Shown one piece after another: positions 1 to 8,958 of a stretch of 64,000 nt of DNA. A program made the translations under genes and the position numbers. A model generated the notes under the pieces. It searched no databases and was not told the origin of the DNA. It worked only from the letters and a program-made list of their open reading frames with translations. The stretch is from contig NZ_AP018678.1 of NCBI RefSeq assembly GCF_002218005.2, forward strand, positions 806,001 to 870,000, in the 5' to 3' direction. Position 1 is the stretch's first letter. Each line of letters begins with the position of its first letter. Source of the DNA: Vibrio algivorus (GTDB taxonomy: Bacteria > Pseudomonadota > Gammaproteobacteria > Enterobacterales > Vibrionaceae).

Positions 1-1787
1 AGAGCGGTGCGCTGTTCATTCCCTAGACCATCATCCGATTTTGCATCGGTATAGGTGTAGTTTGCTCTTGCTAGTAAATCTTTGGTGACGTGGGTAACAC
101 TTTCAAGTTCAACACCTTGTGATGTTAATTCTTGTGTTTGAGTTTGTTGAGCCGTTGTCGGGTCATACACTAGGCCATTTTCTTGGCTTAAATTAAACCA
201 AGCAAAGTTAAAGTAGCCATTAAAGAAAGATGGTTCGTATTTGAAGCCAGCTTCAGTTTGTTTACCTTCTAGTGGTTTATAAGCTTTACCGGTTGAAGCA
301 TCCACCGATGCGATCACTTCAAATGATTCAGAATAACTAACATAAGGTGTAAATCCGAACTCAGTGATGTACATGACGCCACCGCTGAGTGAGAAGTGAT
401 CATTATGAATATCTTCGTCGCTGGTAACATTTTCATTTTGGAGGCGAACGATATCGTAGCGGCCACCTAATTTGGCAATAAATTTTTCATTGAATTTAAC
501 TTGTTGCTGAGCATAAACGCCTAGCTGTTCTTTTTTGATATGAACTGGAGTGGCGCGGTCGTCAATTGGAACAATATTGCCATGCTGAGGGTGGAAGGCA
601 TCAATGTTTGGTGTGGTGCCACCATATGGCCCCCAGTCATCAGCTTCCATACTGTCATTCTTGAACTGTTGCACATCCACGCCTAGCAGGGTGGTGTTAT
701 CGGTATTACCTAGCCCCCAGTTAGCGATGAATTGGTTATCCATACTTAACATTTGCGTTGAGCCATCACGATAAACAATTCCACGACCTAAATCTGCACT
801 GGTTTCACTACCAAATGCATAAGTACTGCGAAGTAGTAAGTCAGTATATGCATAACGAGTATTTTGCTTGAACTGCCAAGTATCGTTGATGTAATGCTCT
901 AATTCATAACCAAGCGAGTATTGATTACTTTCATTTTTATCGTAACCAGGTTCACCATAGTTGGTGCTTGGGTCGATTGTACCTTGTGGTGTGTCAATTA
1001 AAGTGCCATAAGCTGGAAAGAAGCCAGCGGTTGGTACGCCATCATCTTGTTGCCATGAAGCAAGGAAGGTAATTGAAGTATCGGAGTTTATATCCCATGC
1101 AAGGCTTGGAGCGAGATAAACACGATTATTGTAAGTGTCATCTAAAGTACCATCTTGCTCACTCATTAAAGCGACTAAGCGAAAGCGCACATCGCCATCT
1201 TCATCAACAAAGCTCGTTGTATCAATACCGATCTGATGGAGATTACGGCTACCACCTTTCACTTCTAGTTGACCACCTTCGGTATACCCAGGTCGTTTAC
1301 TCACTGCATTAACAACACCACCCGGAGGCGCTTCACCATAAAGTAAAGATGCTGGACCTTTTAGCACTTCAATTTGTTCTAAGCCGTAAGGTTCAAGGTT
1401 CCAAGTATAATAGCCTGTATTAAATAGACGGTTACCGTCGAGATAAGTTGCCGCATCAAAGCCACGAATTTTGAACCAATCAGTATTATTGTCTGAACCA
1501 TAAGGTTGAGTCATTACACCTGGTTGGTAACGCAGCGCTTCATCCAATTTTTGCGGCTGCTGTACTGACAATTGCTCTTCATCAATCACAGACACACTGC
1601 GAGGGGTTTCGGCGAGTGGTGTCTCAACCTTTAACGCCGAAGCCGTTACTGTAATGGTATCTAAATTTTCAGTTGAGGTTTCTTCTTCAGCAAAAGAGGG
1701 CATAGCAATAAGCGCTAAAGAAAGTCCAAGAGCAGGTTTCATAGTGCGAGAGACTGCTTGTGAAACGGGGTGCAAAGCGAAAGACAT
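1..1787 (-). CDS. TonB-dependent siderophore receptor (partial, C-terminus outside window)
   Basis: Outer membrane receptor that takes up ferric siderophores using energy from TonB-ExbBD. About 595 codons are readable on the minus strand without a stop; the end lies beyond base 1. The protein starts MSFALHPV, has a signal peptide ending near SFA, then a TonB box (DTITVTA) and a plug domain with RGF and a LKGP-S-LYGE-PPGG stretch typical of siderophore receptors. The rest is beta-barrel-like. A second ATG 15 codons in (MKPALGL) is an equally good signal-peptide start. A Fur-box-like site lies about 24 bases upstream, so iron repression is expected. The ligand (hydroxamate or another siderophore) cannot be told from sequence alone. 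Confidence 0.92.
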   Translation of the reverse strand, partial: MSFALHPVSQAVSRTMKPALGLSLALIAMPSFAEEETSTENLDTITVTASALKVETPLAETPRSVSVIDEEQLSVQQPQKLDEALRYQPGVMTQPYGSDNNTDWFKIRGFDAATYLDGNRLFNTGYYTWNLEPYGLEQIEVLKGPASLLYGEAPPGGVVNAVSKRPGYTEGGQLEVKGGSRNLHQIGIDTTSFVDEDGDVRFRLVALMSEQDGTLDDTYNNRVYLAPSLAWDINSDTSITFLASWQQDDGVPTAGFFPAYGTLIDTPQGTIDPSTNYGEPGYDKNESNQYSLGYELEHYINDTWQFKQNTRYAYTDLLLRSTYAFGSETSADLGRGIVYRDGSTQMLSMDNQFIANWGLGNTDNTTLLGVDVQQFKNDSMEADDWGPYGGTTPNIDAFHPQHGNIVPIDDRATPVHIKKEQLGVYAQQQVKFNEKFIAKLGGRYDIVRLQNENVTSDEDIHNDHFSLSGGVMYITEFGFTPYVSYSESFEVIASVDASTGKAYKPLEGKQTEAGFKYEPSFFNGYFNFAWFNLSQENGLVYDPTTAQQTQTQELTSQGVELESVTHVTKDLLARANYTYTDAKSDDGLGNEQRTA

Positions 1788-1808
1788 AAATCAATCCATT
1801 GTTTATTA

Positions 1809-1827
1809 ATTGAGAATCATTATTGTT
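1809..1827. promoter_or_regulatory. Putative Fur box between TonB receptor and ABC exporter
   Basis: The core TGAGAATCATTATTG (1811-1825) matches the 7-1-7 Fur consensus TGATAATnATTATCA at 12 of the 14 defined or nearly defined positions. A weaker second match, TTGTATTCATTTTCA, follows at 1833-1847. The site sits just upstream of the receptor start and in the divergent region of the ABC transporter gene, so it could control one or both. Confidence 0.7.
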
Positions 1828-2050
1828 TTAAATTGTATTCATTTTCAACGACCCTGCCTAGAATTAATTTGCAAAATTATTAATAAAGGAAAGAAGATCA
1901 TGATCGATATCAATAGGGGGTGGGAAATTGACCATTTTCCCTTTATGATAGCGGCACATTTCTACTGCCGGATTAGGCGGTAGCACATGTCTTTATTGAG
2001 TCTCACTCGATTCAACTTTTGAACGCCTCATTTCTGAATGGAACCATTTT

Positions 2051-3916
2051 ATGTTCAAGTTTTTTGAAGGTTTAACTAAGCCTTTCCCTAAAGATACGGT
2101 CAATACTCCGCCGAGTACCTTGTTTGCTTTTTGCATGCATTACAGCCGCGATTTTCTATTACCTATTCTGTTTATGTCTATTTTGAGTGCGTGTATCGCC
2201 ATTATTGAAGTTTCTTTAATGGGCTTTATGGGCTCGATTGTGGATATGCTTTCGACTCATACGCCAGAAACATTATGGGATGCTGAGGGAGCACGTATTA
2301 TTGGTATGGGCTTGGTAATTATTGTAGTGATCCCTGTGATTGGCTTTTTCCACTCGATGATCATGCACCAAACGTTACTTGGTAACTTCCCTATGTCGAT
2401 TCGTTGGTTAGCACACCGTTATCTACTTAACCAAAGTGTGACGTTTTACCAAGATGATTTTGCAGGGCGAATTGCCACTAAAGTGATGCAAACGTCGCTC
2501 GCTATCCGTGAAACGGTGATGAAATTTGCCGATATGCTGGTTTATATCACAGTCTATTTTGTGTCTATGTTTGTATTAATGGCGCAGGCTGATTTATGGC
2601 TGATGGTTCCGGTATTCGTTTGGCTAGTGGCTTATGTGCTAACTCAAGTTTATTTTGTTCCTAAAATGAAACGCATTGCCACTGAACAGGCTGATGCACG
2701 TTCATTAATGACTGGTCGTATCGTTGATAGCTATACCAATATCGCAACGGTAAAACTGTTCTCGCATACTAACCGCGAAACGGAATATGCAGAAAAGGGT
2801 ATGAAGTCATTTTTGAAAACCGTTTACGCGCAAATGCGTCTCGCAACGGTGTTCTTATTCAGTATTGATATGCTCAACTACCTGTTGCTTTTCTCTATCG
2901 CAGCTCTGTCGATTGGCTTATGGATGAACAGTATGATCACTGTGGGTGCTATTGCCGTGGCGATCAGCCTTGCATTGCGTATCCAAGGCATGTCTAAATG
3001 GATCATGTGGGAAATTAGCGCTATTTTTGAAAACATTGGTACAGTGGTCGATGGCATGAATACCCTGTCTAAACCCGTTGTGACTCAAGATGTTGAAAAT
3101 GCACCAGCACTTAAAGTCGATAACGGCCAAATTGATTTTGATAAGATAAGCTTCCATTATGGCGAGTCAAATAAAGCCGTGATCACCGATTTGAATTTGA
3201 ATATTAAGCCGGGTGAAAAGGTTGGTTTAGTCGGGCGTTCTGGAGCGGGTAAATCAACCCTGGTTAACTTATTGCTACGTTTTTATGATTTGGAAAGTGG
3301 CACGATTCGTATTGATGGACAAGACATTTCTAAAGTTCAACAAGACTCGTTGCGCGGTAAGATTGGTATGATCACGCAAGACACCTCGTTACTACACCGC
3401 ACAATTCGAGAGAACATTCTATATGGCCGTCCTGATGCGACAGAAAAAGATCTTCTTGCGGCAACTAAGCAGGCTCATGCGCATGAGTTTATTGAAAGCC
3501 TAACCGATACTTTTGGCAACGTAGGTTACGATGCGCAAGTAGGTGAACGTGGGGTGAAATTATCAGGTGGTCAACGTCAGCGTATTGCGATCTCTCGTGT
3601 GTTGCTAAAAGATGCGCCAATCTTGATTATGGATGAAGCTACATCGGCACTTGATTCAGAAGTGGAAGCGGCTATTCAAGAAAGTTTATACGAATTGATG
3701 GAAGGTAAAACGGTTATCGCCATTGCGCACCGTTTATCAACTATTGCTGCAATGGATCGTTTAATCGTCCTTGACCAAGGTGAAATTCTTGAACAGGGTT
3801 CGCATCAAGAATTATTGTCACAAGGTGGAATTTATGCACAACTTTGGGCGCATCAAACCGGAGGGTTTTTAGGAAGCGATGAAGCAGATTCGCTTGAGGA
3901 TACAAAAGTATCATAA
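2051..3916 (+). CDS. ABC transporter, fused permease and ATPase (exporter type)
   Basis: A 621-residue half-size ABC exporter of the MsbA/Atm1-like type: six membrane segments in about residues 35-310, then a nucleotide-binding domain. Visible motifs are Walker A GRSGAGKST (about 395-403), signature LSGGQRQR (about 504), Walker B ILIMDEATSALD and the switch histidine in AIAHRLST. It would work as a dimer in the inner membrane. It is divergent from a TonB siderophore receptor, with a Fur-like site between them, which suggests but does not prove a role in siderophore export or processing. A clear terminator follows. The substrate is unknown. Confidence 0.88.
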   Translation: MFKFFEGLTKPFPKDTVNTPPSTLFAFCMHYSRDFLLPILFMSILSACIAIIEVSLMGFMGSIVDMLSTHTPETLWDAEGARIIGMGLVIIVVIPVIGFFHSMIMHQTLLGNFPMSIRWLAHRYLLNQSVTFYQDDFAGRIATKVMQTSLAIRETVMKFADMLVYITVYFVSMFVLMAQADLWLMVPVFVWLVAYVLTQVYFVPKMKRIATEQADARSLMTGRIVDSYTNIATVKLFSHTNRETEYAEKGMKSFLKTVYAQMRLATVFLFSIDMLNYLLLFSIAALSIGLWMNSMITVGAIAVAISLALRIQGMSKWIMWEISAIFENIGTVVDGMNTLSKPVVTQDVENAPALKVDNGQIDFDKISFHYGESNKAVITDLNLNIKPGEKVGLVGRSGAGKSTLVNLLLRFYDLESGTIRIDGQDISKVQQDSLRGKIGMITQDTSLLHRTIRENILYGRPDATEKDLLAATKQAHAHEFIESLTDTFGNVGYDAQVGERGVKLSGGQRQRIAISRVLLKDAPILIMDEATSALDSEVEAAIQESLYELMEGKTVIAIAHRLSTIAAMDRLIVLDQGEILEQGSHQELLSQGGIYAQLWAHQTGGFLGSDEADSLEDTKVS

Positions 3917-3947
3917 CTTATTGCTCTAGATAAATTGATATTAAATG

Positions 3948-3982
3948 AAAGGCTTGTTACTTTGGTAAAAAGCCTTTTTTTT
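3948..3982 (+). terminator. Rho-independent terminator after the ABC exporter
   Basis: Stem AAAGGCTT / AAGCCTTT with a loop of about 14 bases followed by a run of T, 31 bases after the ABC transporter stop. Confidence 0.85.
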
Positions 3983-4123
3983 GTAGGGATTTTTTGGAGT
4001 TTTACATTATTGCGTGCTCGCGCAGATTAATTAAAGAGTCACCACTCTATACTCTCGCCCTTATTTTTTCAATTTCTCGAATAGGTCGGTAACTCGTCTC
4101 ATTTAAGTATAGGTTGGTTGTAT

Positions 4124-5581
4124 ATGCTAGGTAAATGTTACGTTCGAGCTTTACTCAACACAGTCGTGATTATTGCTATCTTAGCCATGAGTTTTATTTA
4201 TGAAGTAAATAAATCTCGTTCTTATTTGAAATCTGTCTTTGATATTTTTACATCTACCTTACAGCAAATTGGTGATAACAATGTTTCCGATGCTAACTAC
4301 GCGCAGATGATGATTGAACACGGCTCTAAAGTTAAGACCTCACCGAGTGTGATCTCGAATGCAGATTTACATTACTTTCCTTCACGTAATGAATATGGCT
4401 TCAATCAAGGCGTTTATCCAAATGTGGCAGCTAATGGCATGTTAATTGGTTATGGCAAGCCACCTGCAATTTTAGTTGAAAATGGTAATCGTTTTTTGGC
4501 AATGGATAAAATTTGGAATAATTACCGTAAGGCGAATAAATTCCACAATCATTTTGTAGTCAACTATGAATATCAATTTGTTTACTCATCAAATATCCGT
4601 CTACTGGAAAATAGGGAACATTTTATAAAAGAAGGAATGATTAAGCCTCAGAGGTTCCGTAAAGGATTAGAAGATCGATATATAAAAGACCTTGAACAAT
4701 ATGGTTTTTTCTTTACTTTGCCCTATCAAAACTTACTGGATGACGGTAAAGTATTTTCAGTAATTACTCCTGTTTATTATCAAGGTGAGATATTTGTTGA
4801 TATTGGAACGGATATTGAACTTGATGAGTTAAAAACTATTATTCGGCTTTATCCAGATCTAAAAAAGTCAATTCAAGTAGATTTAGTGTTTAATGGTAGT
4901 GATATTTCTGTTCCTGTAAGCGAGGCGAGATATAACAGTTGGGATGTATTTCATTATAAGTATGAAGTTCCAAATTTAGGTGCACTAGTTGCATATTATG
5001 ATGTTCTTTATTTTTCTACAAAACTGTTTCCTGAATTATGTTTGTTGGTCATGCTATCGATAATCTTTCATCTAGTTTGGTCATCATTGCAACGACAAAA
5101 ACAAGAAAAATTACTACTAAAAGAACAGCTTACGCATGACTCGATGACCGGCCTATATAATCGCCGAATTTTAGATGAGCAGGTGATCCAAGAAATTGAT
5201 CTGTTAAATAAACAAAATAACCCTGTCTGTATTATTGCTATTGATGCCAATAAGTTTAAGAAAATCAATGATAATTATGGTCATCAGATAGGAGATAAAG
5301 CAATACTGCACATAGCCGACAGCTTAACGACATGCACACGTTGTCACGATTATTGTATACGTATGGGGGGGGATGAATTTTTAATTGTTTTACCTAATCT
5401 ACCTCTAGAGCCAGCTTATAAAATAGCGGCACGTTTAGAAAAAGAAGTTCAGGAGCGCTCTATAGACTCTGTGGGCGTTGAGGTTACAATCACCAGTGCG
5501 ACAACTCAAATGCTACCAAATGAGACTTTCGACCAAGTTTATAAAAGAGTTGATGAATTGCTGTATGAGAAAAAGGGCTAG
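4124..5581 (+). CDS. Membrane-bound diguanylate cyclase (GGDEF)
   Basis: Makes cyclic di-GMP from two GTP. An N-terminal membrane segment (about residues 5-25), a periplasmic sensor region of about 270 residues and a second membrane segment (near 297-320) precede a C-terminal GGDEF domain. The active-site motif is an intact MGGDEF, and an RxxD inhibitory site (RCHD) lies exactly five residues before it, so product inhibition is likely. The periplasmic part resembles Cache-type sensors in layout, but I cannot assign a ligand. I chose ATG 4124; a TTG at 4118 adds two residues. No EAL domain is present. Eight consecutive G bases encode part of the active-site motif. Confidence 0.9.
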   Translation: MLGKCYVRALLNTVVIIAILAMSFIYEVNKSRSYLKSVFDIFTSTLQQIGDNNVSDANYAQMMIEHGSKVKTSPSVISNADLHYFPSRNEYGFNQGVYPNVAANGMLIGYGKPPAILVENGNRFLAMDKIWNNYRKANKFHNHFVVNYEYQFVYSSNIRLLENREHFIKEGMIKPQRFRKGLEDRYIKDLEQYGFFFTLPYQNLLDDGKVFSVITPVYYQGEIFVDIGTDIELDELKTIIRLYPDLKKSIQVDLVFNGSDISVPVSEARYNSWDVFHYKYEVPNLGALVAYYDVLYFSTKLFPELCLLVMLSIIFHLVWSSLQRQKQEKLLLKEQLTHDSMTGLYNRRILDEQVIQEIDLLNKQNNPVCIIAIDANKFKKINDNYGHQIGDKAILHIADSLTTCTRCHDYCIRMGGDEFLIVLPNLPLEPAYKIAARLEKEVQERSIDSVGVEVTITSATTQMLPNETFDQVYKRVDELLYEKKG

Positions 5582-5624
5582 AAATTGGTTAGGCCATTAT
5601 CGATAGGTGTTATTTTTAGCCTAA

Positions 5625-5701
5625 TGGCGTCCCCAGTAGGAGTCGAACCTACGGCCTTCCCCTTAGGAGGGGGACGCTCTATCCAGCTGAGCTATGGGGA
5701 C
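5625..5701 (-). tRNA. tRNA-Arg (anticodon CCU)
   Basis: A 77-base cloverleaf on the minus strand: acceptor GTCCCCA pairs with TGGGGAC, the D arm is GCTC-AGCTGGATA-GAGC, the anticodon stem TCCCC/GGGGA has loop CTCCTAA (anticodon CCT), the T arm contains GTTCGAC, and the 3' CCA is encoded. It reads AGG codons. It lies in the gap between the GGDEF gene and the DUF2254 gene. No duplicated 3' end (attachment site) was seen nearby. Confidence 0.96.
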
Positions 5702-5891
5702 CAAAAGACTAACCTTCAGAATAATACGGATTTTAAATAGATAATCCAATACTCAGATAGCTTTCCTCAGCTGAATTCTGCACAAGCGTTGTTTTTTTGC
5801 TCACAAGTTCAATTCTTGATGAATTTTAATTGCTTAATTTTCTGCTTAATTCTTTAATTAATTCGTACCAATAATGAGTTAAGGGTAATTT

Positions 5892-7160
5892 ATGGCGGCT
5901 AGCTATTCTCGAGATCACCTGCGTTTTTTATATAATCGTCTTAAAGATAAATTGTGGGTGAAGCCATTATGGATGTGTTTCTGTTCCATATGTGCAGTCT
6001 TTATTGCTAAGTTTGCTGATCATTATAATGCTGGCTTATTTGTCCCACCGATTAGCCTAGATTCTATTGTGGCCTTGCTTGAGATTATGTCGTCGAGCAT
6101 GTTGATGATTGCTACTTTTTCTGTTGGTTCGATGATAGCCGCTTATACTTCTGCGAGTACTTCTGCCACGCCACGCGCTTTTAGTGTTGTGGTGTCTGAT
6201 GATGTGTCTAAAAACGCTTTATCACGGTTTATTGGTTCATTTATTTTTAGCATTGTAGCCCTGACTGCGATAAAAAATGATGTTTTTGACATCGCCGGTT
6301 TATTTGTATTGTTTATTTTAACCAGCTTAGTTTTTGCGTTAGTTATTTTGACGTTTATTCGTTGGGTTGATCGCTTAGCTAGACTTGGTCGAGTGGGGAA
6401 CACAGTTGATCGGGTCGAGAGTGTGGCAATGCAGTCATTAATTCGTTTGCGTAATGCTCCCAATCGTTCAGGTGCACCTTGTGTGGATACTGAGCAAGGA
6501 GAAGCGGTGGTAGCAACATCGGTTGGTTACATTCAACATATTGATATTAGTCGTTTGCACCATTGGGCTGAAGATAATGATGCCGTGGTGGTGCTATCCG
6601 TATTACCCGGTAAATTTGTCGCGCCAGGTACGGTGATTGCTAAAGTGATCTCTGAGAAATCAGAGCAAGAGTTTGATTACAAAAGTGTATTAGCTGCTTA
6701 TCAAATAGGGGCAGACCGTTTGTTTGATGATGATCCGCGCTTTGGTTTTATCGTGCTATCTGAAATTGCAGGTAAAGCATTATCGCCAGCGGTCAATGAC
6801 CCGGGTTCGGCGATTAAAGTAATAGGCAGTCTAGTGAGATTGTTTGTGTGTTGGAGTGAACCCGTTCCGGAAGAGGATGAACAGCAATCATATTATGACC
6901 GAGTGCAAGTGCCAGAAGTCAATATAGAGGATATGTTTGATGATGCTTTTACTTCTATTGCTCGTGATGGCGCAAGCTGTGTCGAAGTGGGAATTCATTT
7001 GCAAAAAGCCTTAACAGCGTTGTGTATGGTGGGAGATGATAAAATGAAAGCCGCAGCGAAACGTCATGCTACGCTTTCATTAAAGCGCAGCCAATTAGCG
7101 TTATCATTAGATGAAGATCTACAATTGGTTAGAAATGCTAGCATGCTTGGGCGAGATTAA
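5892..7160 (+). CDS. DUF2254 family membrane protein
   Basis: A 422-residue inner membrane protein of unknown function. The N-terminal third holds about four hydrophobic segments (about residues 25-45, 60-85, 110-130 and 135-160), and the rest is soluble. The soluble part includes the conserved stretch ALSPAVNDPGSAI, which I recognise as characteristic of DUF2254 proteins. It is transcribed alone, convergent with the ChrR-regulon operon, and separated from it by a short palindromic repeat. No function is established from sequence. Confidence 0.85.
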   Translation: MAASYSRDHLRFLYNRLKDKLWVKPLWMCFCSICAVFIAKFADHYNAGLFVPPISLDSIVALLEIMSSSMLMIATFSVGSMIAAYTSASTSATPRAFSVVVSDDVSKNALSRFIGSFIFSIVALTAIKNDVFDIAGLFVLFILTSLVFALVILTFIRWVDRLARLGRVGNTVDRVESVAMQSLIRLRNAPNRSGAPCVDTEQGEAVVATSVGYIQHIDISRLHHWAEDNDAVVVLSVLPGKFVAPGTVIAKVISEKSEQEFDYKSVLAAYQIGADRLFDDDPRFGFIVLSEIAGKALSPAVNDPGSAIKVIGSLVRLFVCWSEPVPEEDEQQSYYDRVQVPEVNIEDMFDDAFTSIARDGASCVEVGIHLQKALTALCMVGDDKMKAAAKRHATLSLKRSQLALSLDEDLQLVRNASMLGRD

Positions 7161-7168
7161 TCGATTAG

Positions 7169-7212
7169 ATATACCTAAGTCAGTTCTGCATCTTGAGGTC
7201 ACTTAAGTATAT
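7169..7212. repeat. Minimal copy of the TATACCCAAGT repeat family
   Basis: The ends ATATACCTAAGT and ACTTAAGTATAT are near-perfect inverted repeats enclosing TTCTGCATCTTGAGGTC, which matches the 3' end of the ~270 bp elements near 35 kb. It lies between two convergent genes, contains the final codons and TGA stop of the DUF2878 gene, and could act as a bidirectional transcription barrier. Confidence 0.65.
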
Positions 7213-7699
7213 ATCGCTCTCGAGTTATTTTCGCCCAGTAACTTAAAATGGGTAATAAAATTGTCCAAGCAATCGCATAACTAAGAATAAAGGATGGCTG
7301 ACTAAGTTCAGTGTTAAACACACCAAGTTTCAGGCCACTCCAATAACTCAAGGTTCCGAATACTTCACCTAAAAATGCCACCCAATACCAAGCTAATTTG
7401 CTTAACCATAATAAACTGTGATTAAGACATAAGATAAAGTGGCCCCACAGTAGTATTAACCAGATTGGAATCCACGGTTGATCTACTTCTAATATGCCAA
7501 TCCACACCATGAATTGATCAACCAAAATACCAGCGAGTGCTGCTATCAATAAAAAACCATCAGCTTTGCGCGTTGGTGTTAGGGCAAAATGTACACCTAA
7601 TAGTCCAATCATAAAAAAAGGAGCGCTAGCAGGAAACGAAGCCGCTAACGCCCAACAGGATTGGAATATTATGAAATTAATAATTGAGAATCGATGCAT
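7199..7699 (-). CDS. DUF2878 family membrane protein
   Basis: A 166-residue, very hydrophobic protein with about five membrane segments. I recognise it as DUF2878, a family of unknown function. It is the last gene of the ChrR-sigma operon; its start overlaps the end of the Cfa-like gene by 23 bases, which implies translational coupling. Its last codons (YILK) and stop are formed by a short palindromic repeat. It may be a membrane partner of the lipid-modifying enzymes upstream; that is inference from position only. Confidence 0.75.
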   Translation of the reverse strand: MHRFSIINFIIFQSCWALAASFPASAPFFMIGLLGVHFALTPTRKADGFLLIAALAGILVDQFMVWIGILEVDQPWIPIWLILLWGHFILCLNHSLLWLSKLAWYWVAFLGEVFGTLSYWSGLKLGVFNTELSQPSFILSYAIAWTILLPILSYWAKITRERYILK

Positions 7700-8945
7700 C
7701 TTGTTTACTTAAGTAGCCAGGTTTACGCATCACAATATGGTGGGTGCTGATCACTCTTTCCATAAATGCCCCTTCACAATAACAGAAGTAATAATGCCAT
7801 AAGCGTTTGAATTGCTCATCATAGCCAAACGGTTGAATACTATGCCAATTGCGTTCAAAATTGCTGCGCCAGTCGACAAGTGTTCTAGCGTAGTGCAGGC
7901 CGATATCTTCAATGTTATCGATCATCATATCGGTGGATTGTGCAACTTGCTGATTTATGACATTTAATGAAGGTAAGCAACCTCCAGGGAAGATGTATTT
8001 TTGAATAAAATCGGTGCTTTTTCGATACTGTTCATAACGTTGATCGGCAATCGTGATTGCTTGTATCAATAATTTACCGCTTGGTTTTAATAGGTCATTA
8101 CATTGCTTAAAAAAGGTCGGTAAGAATTGATGTCCAACCGCTTCAATCATCTCAATTGAAACCAGTTTATCGTATTGACCTTCTAGGTGGCGGTAATCTT
8201 GCTTAAGTAGAGTGACTTTATCTTCAAGTCCAAGTTGTTTAACTTGTTGTTGAGCATAAACAAATTGCTCTTCAGAAATGGTGGTGGTGGTGACATGGCA
8301 ACCGTAGTGTTGAGCAGCATAAATCGCCAGACCACCCCAGCCAGTGCCTATTTCCAGCAGTTGATCGCTTGGTTGTAAATCAAGTTTATCGCAAATGGCT
8401 TGGAGCTTATTGGTTTGCGCTTCAGCTAAAGTATCACTGGGTTGGTTGTAGAGAGCACATGAATACATCATGCGATCATCAAGGAATCGAGTGTAGAGTT
8501 CATTGCCTAAATCATAGTGTGCCAAAATGTTCTTTTTAGAGCCCGACACTGTGTTGGCGTTTAATCGATTCGTTAAGAGGTTTTTAAAGGTATAAATCCA
8601 ACTGGTTTTCTTTTCAAGTTGATCAAGTTGAACCTGATGACGTGCAAAAATACGAATCAAAGAAGTGAGATCAGGTGTGCTCCAGCGTTGTGCGATATAG
8701 GCTTCTGCGGCGGCAATACTCCCGCCTTTGATGATGTCACGGAAAACGTTGTTATCGTGAATGGTGATGTGACCTTTTAATTGTGCGTTAGGATTTCCCA
8801 CGAAAGTCGCTTGGCTACCTTCATCGATTTCAATATAAGCATCATCCATTTTGTTGAGTAGGCTAAACACTAAGTGACGACATTGATTGCCGAACCAACC
8901 ACTTTTACTTTTATTGTTTTGTAGGGATTGAGTTTGTTCCATCAT
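7677..8945 (-). CDS. cfa: Cyclopropane-fatty-acyl-phospholipid synthase-like methyltransferase
   Basis: An SAM-dependent methyltransferase of the Cfa family, which acts on unsaturated acyl chains of membrane phospholipids. The SAM-binding motif LLEIGTGWGGLA and the downstream EMIEAVGHQ and FIQKYIFPGG blocks are typical. I chose ATG 8945 (MMEQTQ), which follows a GGAG at 5 bases spacing; an upstream ATG at 8981 would add 12 residues. It sits in an operon with a DUF1365 protein and an FAD oxidoreductase under an ECF sigma/ChrR pair. In Rhodobacter sphaeroides, Cfa-like enzymes of that regulon take part in furan fatty acid synthesis, so the product may not be a cyclopropane. Confidence 0.88.
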   Translation of the reverse strand: MMEQTQSLQNNKSKSGWFGNQCRHLVFSLLNKMDDAYIEIDEGSQATFVGNPNAQLKGHITIHDNNVFRDIIKGGSIAAAEAYIAQRWSTPDLTSLIRIFARHQVQLDQLEKKTSWIYTFKNLLTNRLNANTVSGSKKNILAHYDLGNELYTRFLDDRMMYSCALYNQPSDTLAEAQTNKLQAICDKLDLQPSDQLLEIGTGWGGLAIYAAQHYGCHVTTTTISEEQFVYAQQQVKQLGLEDKVTLLKQDYRHLEGQYDKLVSIEMIEAVGHQFLPTFFKQCNDLLKPSGKLLIQAITIADQRYEQYRKSTDFIQKYIFPGGCLPSLNVINQQVAQSTDMMIDNIEDIGLHYARTLVDWRSNFERNWHSIQPFGYDEQFKRLWHYYFCYCEGAFMERVISTHHIVMRKPGYLSKQDASILNY

Positions 8946-8958
8946 CAACACTCCGTTG

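Noticed and set aside
1073..1312. A 79-codon frame on the plus strand inside the TonB receptor
   Set aside because: It is antisense to a strongly supported receptor gene and shows no domain or ribosome site.
5625..5701. tRNA-Arg as an integration site for a mobile island
   Set aside because: No integrase, no direct repeat of the tRNA 3' end, and neighbours look like ordinary chromosomal genes.
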